Assembly: GCF_016808095.1 (NCBI RefSeq)
Contig: NC_068971.1
Coordinates: forward strand, 33,279,631 to 33,343,630
Direction of reading: 5' to 3'
Length of the DNA: 64,000 nt
From: Vigna angularis
Taxonomy: Eukaryota; Streptophyta; Magnoliopsida; Fabales; Fabaceae
The notes beneath the pieces were generated by a model. The model did no database searches and was not told the origin of the DNA. It saw only the letters and a list, made by a program, of their open reading frames with translations. Positions 55,709 through 64,000 of the stretch are shown piece by piece; positions within the stretch are counted from its first letter, which is position 1, and the number at the start of each line of letters is the position of its first letter. Made by a program: the position numbers and the translations under genes.

Positions 55709-57400
55709 AAACAAATTTCATATGGATGAGATCCAAGATTAAGGATATGACATGTAAATAGACTACAAATATCTTGGACCCAAGCTTAATTGTATAAGTA
55801 TCTTGTAAAAGTTGGGACATTTGAGCTTAAATGTATTGGCAACTTGCATGTTGGGGAATTTAAGGGTAATGGTATCAATAGCATACAAATATCAAGGTAT
55901 CTAAACTTAACTATATTGGTAGCTTACGGGCATCTAAGCTTAATTACGTTGGTAGCTTATAGTGTTTGACTTGACATCAAATGACTTGGATTCGAGAAGA
56001 CTGACAAAATGTAATTGAGACAAAAAGTTTTATTAAAGAATGTGATTTGTTAAAACTTTGCTTGGCTAAAACCAAACTTAGGGAAAATTTTTGAACTAAG
56101 AAGAAAGAGTACACCTCTCTTTATGATAATCAGTTATCAAATCAGTCCATTATGTTGCTTTTGTTTACTCTAACATTAGTGGGATCTTTTTGTTGCTCCC
56201 CATATTCTCGCTCAGGTTGTCGGACAAGCTCGTCTTATTGTTGTCCTTGCTCTCCACCTTAAATCCATCACAAAAGCCTTGGTCACATCCTCATTCATCT
56301 CATCCTTTATCGAGTTTGAGTTATGTGTTATAAACAAAGTTGCCTAAGGCTTTTATCTAGATGAGTTCCTAATTAAGATCACGTTCCTCAATTATGTGAC
56401 CTTGGTTTTGGTGATAATTGAATCTTTTACTTGGATTAAATAAATAGGATGTCTACTCAGGTTGAGGAAGATAAGCACCATGTTACATGCTTCCTAAAGG
56501 ATGACATCTCGGGTAGGATTCAGGGGAAGCTACCCAAGGCTTATCTAGATGAGATCCAGGTTGAACAAGCAGTTCCCTTCCGCCTATTTAGGTGGTCCTA
56601 ATTGAACCTTTCAAGCAATTTCATGTCAACTACCTTGTCGGTCTTGCTTTAAACAACTATTAGATTCATGTGTTGGCTATTTTGTCGGTTTTGATGGAAT
56701 AACTGTCGTGTGTCACCTACCTTGCCAGCCTCGACTTAACAACTCAGATTAACAACCCTCGCGTTCCCGCCTATCTTGTCAGCTTCGGTTGAACAATTCT
56801 CATATTTGTATGCTTCCTACTTTATTAGCCCTAAATGAGTAAAAGTAACCTACAATTTTTCCAACAACCATTGAAGGAATTGTACAAAAGCAGGATCATG
56901 CTCGACTACATATATGTCGGTCTAAAAATAAAATAAAAGGCAAGAGAAAGATACGAGTTTTGAACAAAGGCAACTTTCTGCCTTTTCACTTTGTTTCTTA
57001 TGCAGCATGACAACTATTCACCACTCACATCTAATCAAGACCTTATATCCCATTATTCAAACCTCTTCTTTATTTTTTGCTCCTCAAGGTTTGGAGGCTA
57101 CTATAACTATAAGATTACTACTAAAGATACAAATTTTCTTTGCATTTGTAGAACTTTACAGGACAACTACCTACTAGTAATCATGTTTGATAAGTTAGTT
57201 GAAGGTCGACTACCACTACTTCACTGAAGTTCTTCACATGCATGCCTTCAAATCATGAAAAGACTGGAGGCTAGATTATTGTATATGGATGATTACCCTT
57301 TGGCCTTATCAACATTGATCTCATCCTAAGACAACTTAGTGTGTAATACACACTAGGAGCCACCTACCAAGGACTACGTTTTGCCTACCAATAACTATGT
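55709..57400. other. Repetitive spacer, no gene
   Basis: Text with internal short repeats (ATCTTGGACCCAAGCTTAAT and TTGGTAGCTTA type, 55780-55960; GTCGGTCTTG and CTACCTTGTC type, 56600-56800). The frame 56991-57227 has no recognised domain. Confidence 0.4.
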
Positions 57401-58070
57401 GTCACCTTCTAGGACCATGTGCTGCCTACCAGAGCTAATGGTGAACTTTCTACTAAGCGGCCTAGTCGCCCTGTACACCTATTAATTTGTCTGACTACTT
57501 AACATTTTGTTCGACTACCTGTCGCCCTGTACACCTACAAATCGATCGACATGTCTGACTACCTATTGGCATGTCCAACTACCTATTGGCCTGTCTGACT
57601 ACCACTACTTGACCACAAGCTGATCCGTCTGACTACCTTTCGGACAACCAAAGCTAATGGCGTACTACTCTATAACTTAGCAGAATTTGGATCAGACAAT
57701 TGGCTCATGAGGTAAATGGGTCATTAGGCCCACTCAAATCCATGTAGGTGAGGACCCACAAACGTCATAATTACCTTATAAATAATACAATCATCAAGAT
57801 AAATAATTTACGTTCATTATTACAATAATAAATGTTATATGACGAACTCGACTAACTTGGACGTTGGAGTATCTTCTACAAACACACATCCTCTCGGTCT
57901 TGAAGAGACAAGGACCTAGAGCATCTCGACTTCGAAGCATGAATTTGGAAACACACTCCTTCTCAATCCGAAGCTACCTCCAAGTCTTGGAACAACTCGA
58001 TTTGAAGAGTAAGAAATATTTGTTATAATAAATTTGAAGAATCTTCAAAAGGTATACTCGGCCTTGTAAA
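57400..58070 (+). mobile_element. Gypsy-type LTR remnant
   Basis: Degenerate repeats of about 28-30 bp (TGTCTGACTACCTATTGGCC type) at 57490-57650, a TATA-like CTTATAAATAATAC at 57775, then CGACTAACTTGGACGTTGG and AGTATCTTCTACAAACACAC, which resemble the ACTTGGGCGTCGGAG block common in plant gypsy LTRs. No termini found. Confidence 0.45.
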
Positions 58071-58170
58071 ATCATCCTTAAACTTTTCTTATAACCTAGA
58101 TTTTTCATTACATGAGAAAAACAAATTAAAATATGAACTTCATTTGTTTATCGATTAAGATTTTCATTTA

Positions 58171-58174
<4 letters not shown>

Positions 58175-58256
<82 letters not shown>
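58175..58256. repeat. (AT)41 microsatellite
   Basis: Uninterrupted AT dinucleotides, about 41 copies. Confidence 0.98.
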
Positions 58257-58259
<3 letters not shown>

Positions 58260-60950
58260 ACGCATGATTCATGCATTTGTTAATTAGTTATTAAGCATGT
58301 TATTAATATGAGAAAAAAGCAATTCCAATTGATGAAATACACTAGTTTTATTAGTACAAGACACATTAGTTAACCATAAGGTGATTTGGACTTAAATTGT
58401 CGTCTTTTTTATCAGTGCATGCACTTTTTGAGTTTTATGACAAACTTTTTTTTGTTAATCTTCCTTTACAGACTAGATTGCACCACTTAAACTTCACGAT
58501 TCTTCTAAATTACCACGTTGTCGAACTTTTTTATAGGTCAAAATGAGATTATTGAGATCTGTGGGCAACTAAAGCAAAATAATGCATGCATGCGCTAAGC
58601 AACTTGCTTGATGGAAAACCAATTATAATGAAAGCATCCAAAACTAAACCCATAGCTAAAGTTTAGCTTTGCCATATTAGGTTTATAATATATAGTTTAT
58701 CAAGTTGCACCGAAACCAATTAATTATTGAAACTCGTAAGTAAAATCTAGCAAAGTTCAAAGGAGAAAAAGGTATTGCAAAATCGTGTAATATAATATAC
58801 ATGTCTTTTGATTCATTGATAAGACTCGTTGATATTTCGTGGTAGGTTCCACACATACAAGAGGCTCGTGTTTTATTCAAGACGTCATGTGCTCACATGT
58901 CGATTATATTTTGCTGCACCCGTACAAGAAGTAACAACAAGTTATTGCATGGGACCAATATTATTGTACATATGGTTCATGCATGTATATATGTTTTATC
59001 CATATATAGTGAGTTTGCAAAGTTTAAAGCTGCCACAAGATGCTTTAACATAGATGACGATAAAATTCAATTTGCAGGGTTTGCATGTGCCACAAGAAAG
59101 AATAAGAAGTTTTGCAGAGTAAAATATATGATTGTTTCAAATTTTATGTATTTATTTATAAAAAATATGAATATATACTAATGAATATTTTGATTTGAAA
59201 TTATTTTTATTTAATAAAGGTTCATGTAGTTTATAAAATAAGACTTCAACATAAAGATATTTAATTTAATTATTATTAAATTATAAATATATTAACGTCA
59301 TAGAAATTAAGATCAATTCTTTCTTTTATTTTTTTCATTTAACTTAGGATATACTAATCTTTTAATAGATAATTCAAAATTCATATTACTTAAATAAAAA
59401 ATTTAAAGAGTGAGCAAAAGTTTTCAAAAGAATTAAAAGAGGAAAACATGAATTATTTGTCATACGAACATTATTGAGATACTTTAAAATGAATCTAGGT
59501 AATTTTGTATTATTATAAAAAAAATATCAATTTAACTTCTAAATACTGTGTCGTATCGGTTAAATTGACATTATTTTTAAATTAACTGATGTAAAATATT
59601 ATTTTTATAAAAAGTTAAAATGTAAAATAATTTTTAATTATTTAATTTTTGAGACATTAACTATTTTTTAAATTTTTTTAATAAATAGATATCTTTGTTA
59701 GCGTTGATTAACATTGGTTTAGCTTAATATTGGATACTAATTAACACTGCCAACTTTATGATGATACACTAATTACATTTTATCGTTAAAAATATTGATG
59801 GTAGTGTTTGAGTAATATTTGTTTAGTCTACGTTAATTAAAAGAAAACAGATTAACATAGTTGTAGTTGATGTTAATTCTTTTTTCAGTATTTATATTTA
59901 TTTAATTTAGTATTGATTATGTCAATGCTAATTTTATTTATTTTGTTATTTATTTAAGTTAATGTTAATTAGGCTCATATTAATATAATATATTTTTAAT
60001 ATTTATTTAAGTTAGTATAGTTTAAGTGGACGTTTTGAATATATTGTGATAACAAATAGGAATCATAGATTATTTAAAATATAAAACCTAGATTTTAATA
60101 TGAATCATAGATTACTTATAATTTAAAGTCTAGATTTTAAGAAGGCAAATTTTCTCACTGATATATTTTCTCACTTTTTATATAAGTCTTTTCACACTCA
60201 TCTTTCATTCACACTCATCTGATTTACTCGTGTTTATTTCCTTCACCCAAACTTATTTCTTTCATTCACATACATATCCTTCATCCACATTCATCTTCTC
60301 ATCTATTTTATTCACATTCATCTCCATTGATTCTCTACAATGTTTTATATATTTTTGTTTGCATTTTATTTTATTGAAGATGGAGACATTTAACAAGAAA
60401 CCTATTTTCTTAAATTACTTTCATTAGCATCAATCGAACCAATGCAAATCAAATTAATATTAAAAATAGATTTTATTTAGTGTTGGCTTTAAAATAAAAG
60501 TCCATTAACATGAATTTTAAAATAAAAATGATGTGTCAACTTGAAAATAAAAAGAGATTAATGTCAACTTTAAACTACTTTAATTAAAAATCAATTTAAA
60601 AGTTAGTAAGAAATTAGCATTGGTTAAATTGATACTCCTTGAAAATGATACTCAAATGTCTAGAATTAATTTAGAGTTTATTACACGGGCTACACAAATC
60701 TAATATTATTAACTAAATAGTGTTAAATATATATTTTCCTCTAGTGTATAGAAAGAATATAGCAAGCACAATGAGAAATATGTTATCCAAAATTTTGCAT
60801 TATAATTTTCTTGTAAATTGAAACTAACAAAAATCATGTGTAAGAGTAATTTAATTATCTTACATATTAAACCTTTATTACATATGTGTATACTTTTTAT
60901 ATGTATGAATAATAATATAGAAAGTATATTTTACATTGGTTATTTATATT
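58257..60950. other. AT-rich intergenic stretch
   Basis: No supported gene. The two overlapping frames at 58829-59181 and the frame 60230-60427 (a repeated TTCATTCACACTCATC-type sequence) show no recognised domain. Confidence 0.45.
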
Positions 60951-61345
60951 ATATCGATTAAATTTTTTATGTAGATACCAAAGATGTAGAAAGTGTAAAA
61001 CATATTACATTATAAATTGTTGTAAAAGTGAAACAATCTACACAGAAATTAGCCATGTAATATTACATCAGTACCTGCAAAAATTGATGTACTATGTCAT
61101 CCTAGTAAAGAATATTACATCAGTTATGGATGAAACTAATGTTATATATGGTTTAGATGGGACATATAACATTAGTTCTTGTCATAACTAATGTATTCCT
61201 CATCAAGAGGGCATACTACATTGGATGAAACCAATGTTATATGTCCCACATGAATCACATATAACATTGATTCTAGCATAATACTGACGTAGTGTCCTTA
61301 TAGTGAGAGATATTACATCAGTTATGGCTAGAACCAATTTATATG
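60951..61345. repeat. Inverted-motif cluster (ATTACATCAGT / ACATTAGTT)
   Basis: Repeated ATTACATCAGTTATGG (61115, 61312), ACATATAACATTAGTTC and ACATATAACATTGATTC, with inverses such as CTAATGTTATATATGG and CCAATGTTATATGTCCC. The cluster looks like transposon subterminal DNA related to that at 42940-43810; no terminal repeat or target duplication was identified. Confidence 0.5.
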
Positions 61346-61541
61346 TATTTTTTTAGATGAAAATTACGTTTTTACACAAACCCAACCTATAATCAATCAA
61401 ACATAATATTATAGACAATAAGGAAAACAATATATGATCACAATTACCATTTGTTCAAAAGATAAACTAAAACCTCAACGAACTAAAACACATAGTATAT
61501 ATATTGTTAAAGTATACAAGCCACATTAACCAATAAGGTTT

Positions 61542-62819
61542 TGTTGATAATCAAAAAGACACTCTACCAAGATGATAATGTTTTTTATTAGAAGTAAAAC
61601 AACATTAGATGACTATAAGAGAATGTCTAATTGATATACATGTGTTGAAGATAAAAATATATGTGATTTGTACTTATGATTTCATGTGTTAAATGATTGA
61701 TATTCAACTATTATGATAGTATAAGTAGCAAGCATGGCAAATCCAAAGGTTGAGTCTTAGCATTAGACGAGTCTAAATAACATAAATCACAAGGTTTAAG
61801 CATTCAACAACTCAAATTGTTAGACGAACCTAAGTCACTAAATGACACAAGGTGTTAGACGACTAAGGTGTTATAAGACTCAAATGGTTAAACAAGCCAA
61901 TGCAACCATGCCATTAAACAGCTAAAAGCATTAGATGACCTGAATAGTAGAAGTCAGTTTTATATAAAACGAATCAAAAATGCACTTTGATATGTGGTTA
62001 GATGTTTAACCTTTTTAATCTTTGGTTGATCATTCAAATTGATATTAATATGATCATTTGAAAAAGAGAAATAATTAAGAGTTATGTCATTTAAAGAGTT
62101 ATCTTGTGATAATTTACATTTTAAAAGAAGTTTTCAAAATCTAACGGTTAAATAATATGAGCATTAAGGAAATATTTTGTATTATAGATCTAATGATTCA
62201 AATGTATAATCAACTTACACAAAGTTTCCTTAACAAAACAATTTTGAATGTTGAAGAAAGAGTAGAATTCAAATCAAGTATGAGTCCGCTTAAGAAAGGA
62301 AAGAAGATATCCTAAGAGCATCAACAAATTTAGAATTAAAGTCTTGAAAAATGACGTTAGTGAATTGTCATATCATTAGTGATTAGTGAACTAGTTTGAA
62401 AGATTAAATATTGTAAATCCTTCGTTGAGTGAAGTTGTAATTAACCTCTAAGGAGAATTGTGCACTCCATTTGTGAGAGTGTTTTTTTTTACTATTCATT
62501 GTAATTAAGAGTTCTTAATCTTAAAAGAAAGATTGAGAAGGATACTTGGAGAGGTTGACACTCAATGTAGCCTAGAGAGGTTTGTACTCGTGTACTTGGA
62601 GTGATTGAAACTCATGTAGCCTAGAAAGAGTGATACTAGTTACTGATCAAAGGTGTTGATTTGTGTAATTTCTTAAACAAATTACTTAAGAGGTGAAACA
62701 TAACCTTAGAGAGAGGTGAACCAATATAAATTTTTTGTGTGTGTTTTTTATCCTTATTCTTTAATTTGAATAGTTTGTCTATTTTTTTTGTGCATGTTGT
62801 TTAAATTTGTTTACAAACA
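61542..62819 (+). mobile_element. 5' LTR of a Ty1/copia element
   Basis: Starts TGTTGATAATCAAAAAGAC and ends TTTACAAACA just before a PBS; length about 1278 bp. It contains repeated CTTGGAGAGGTTGACACTCA and TGTAGCCTAGA blocks and GAACCAATATAAATTTT, as in the other copia LTRs here. The left border is chosen by similarity to the LTR start at 26164; no target duplication can be tested because the other end is outside the window. Confidence 0.65.
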
Positions 62820-62823
62820 ATAA

Positions 62824-62839
62824 TTGGTACTATAGCTGG
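62824..62839 (+). other. Primer-binding site of the copia element
   Basis: TTGGTACTATAGCTGG, a variant of the tRNA-Met PBS (TGGTATCAGAGC), five bases after the LTR end and about 33 bases before gag. Confidence 0.7.
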
Positions 62840-62871
62840 TTTTTAAGGAAACTCCTTAACAAAAAAATTCA

Positions 62872-64000
62872 ATGGAAGGTAGTTATAAATCAATGAACTT
62901 ATAAATCAATGAACTGCCTTCCATTATTCAAAGGTCAAAAAAATTATTTGTGGAAATTGAAAATGCTAGCATATTTGAAAGCAAAGAATATAAACTTCAT
63001 AGATATCATTGTGAAAGGATTTCCCTCCTTACTAGATAACAAAGGGCAAATATTACCATAACGTAAGTTAGGTAATGCTAAAAAGTATTTGTATCAGTTA
63101 AATGCTAAATAAAAAAATTGTTTAATCTATGCATTGTCTAAAGAAGAAATTTATAAAGTACATGCCATGTTTTTTGCTAAAGAAATGTGGGATACTTTAG
63201 CTCACAAGGGCTCTAAAGAAGTAAGAAGTGGTAAATTAACTATACTAAGGCATCGATATGAATATTTTACTATACAGAAAAATGAGTCAATACAATCAAT
63301 GATTACACGTTTGTAAACTTAACTTAATAGTCTGAGGTCTCTTGGCACCATATGTTATAATTATGATGTATGAAAAAATATTGCACATGCCTCCAAAGTG
63401 GAGTGCGTAGGATACAAGAGTTTCCAAAGATCTTGAGAAAATGTCTTTAGAAGAACTTGTAGGAATTCTCGTTGTTTATGAGAATATTCTACAAGGTGAC
63501 AAAAATAAGTCAAAAGGTTGAATATTGCTCTTAAAACTAAGCATAAAGGTAAGAAGAGCAAACCATCTAGAGTAATGGAGACATTAAATGACGAATAAGA
63601 GGATTCAAACTTTGAAGGAGATGAAGAGCTAAATCTTCTAACAAAAAAATTCAAGAAGAACTTGAAGAAGCTTGGATATGGAAAAAATAGAAAATTCAAA
63701 GGTAAAGAGAAAGAGAAAATGGTATGCTTTGAGTGTAAGAAACCAAGTCATTATAGATCAGAATGTCCTAATATGACGAGTAAGGAGAAGGATAAGAAGA
63801 AAAACAAAAATCTCATGGCTAGATGGGAAGACATGGATGCTTCTGATTTAGATGATGAGGAAACACACATAGGGTTCATGAAAGACACATACTACAACAC
63901 ATCAAACGACTTTGATGACAAAGAGGTAGATCTGGTAAACTTAAAGAAATGTATAAAACATTAAATGGAAACACTAGAGAAAGATGTAAAGAGCTGGAAA
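62872..64000 (+). pseudogene. Ty1/copia gag, broken, continues past the window
   Basis: Starts ATGGAAGGTAGTTATAAATC, but a 16-bp tandem duplication (TATAAATCAATGAACT, 62885-62915) shifts the frame at once. Recognisable blocks follow: LWKLKMLAYLKAKN-like text near 62950, then the open piece 63134-63316 with ALSKEEIYKVHAMFFAKEMW-like text (UBN2-type gag core) and SMITRL, then MSLEELVGILVVYE near 63440. The piece 63662-63964 contains a CX2CX4HX4C zinc knuckle, CFECKKPSHYRSEC (63725-63766), and an acidic RWEDMDASDLDDEETHIGFM segment. Several stops (near 63108, 63314, 63596 and 63962) make it non-functional. Retrotransposon capsid function is established for the family. Confidence 0.85.

Noticed and set aside
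1..64000. tRNA, rRNA or organellar insertions
   Set aside because: No tRNA cloverleaf text, rRNA signature or chloroplast/mitochondrial gene was recognised on either strand by eye; a tRNAscan/Rfam run would settle this.

Overview
The window is nuclear DNA of a flowering plant, most likely a legume (Phaseoleae such as Vigna or Phaseolus; inferred, not proven). The evidence is the AT-rich intergenic DNA, plant-specific gene families (GIR-type zinc ribbon, C2/SRC2-like, DUF761), and the classes of plant transposon present (Athila/Tat-like Ty3-gypsy, SIRE/Maximus-like Ty1-copia, CACTA, MULE, hAT-like, TRIM). No bacterial, organellar or viral gene set is present.

Only three host genes are convincing, all intronless and small: a GL2-INTERACTING-REPRESSOR-like protein (21977-22309, +), a C2-domain protein with a proline-rich tail (32743-33606, +) and a DUF761 protein (39614-40234, -). 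They share no evident pathway and sit as islands in a gene-poor, transposon-dense interval.

Layout. 0.6-6.1 kb: a decayed Athila/Tat-like gypsy element on the minus strand (RNase H, gag, PBS, LTR) split by a copia solo LTR. 6.2-11.2 kb: a CACTA transposon with clean ends carrying exon pieces of a TIR-NBS-LRR gene and an ARID gene; a 1.3-kb MULE with perfect 9-bp target duplication is nested in it. 12.4-13.9 kb: a second, short CACTA with a 115-bp tandem array. 14.9-16.0 kb: a Pack-MULE carrying an F-box/FBD-type fragment. 17.4-18.1 kb: hAT-like element. 18.7-21.0 kb: LTR pair with only about 250 bp between the LTRs. 22 kb: GIR-like gene. 24.1 kb: MULE-derived fold-back MITE. 25-29.4 kb: copia remnant whose 3' LTR contains an inserted gypsy solo LTR. 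29.4-32.7 kb: AT-rich. 32.7 kb: C2 gene. 36.4-39 kb: retroelement-like DNA with a 25-bp minisatellite. 39.6 kb: DUF761 gene. 41-46 kb: MITEs, a 322-bp duplication and a copia LTR. 46.4-50.0 kb: a complete, young, gag-only gypsy element with matching TSDs. 50-61.5 kb: AT-rich DNA with two long TA microsatellites, a TRIM and LTR-like debris. 61.5-64 kb: 5' LTR, PBS and broken gag of a copia element that leaves the window.

The most interesting content is not a new enzymatic system. It is the set of gene-capturing and non-autonomous elements whose boundaries can be fixed to the base by target-site duplications: a Pack-CACTA containing a Pack-MULE, a Pack-MULE with an F-box fragment, a gag-only retroelement in which a 56-bp tandem array occupies the place of pol, and a minisatellite open in all three forward frames. 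All identifications come from reading the sequence by eye; no database search was run.
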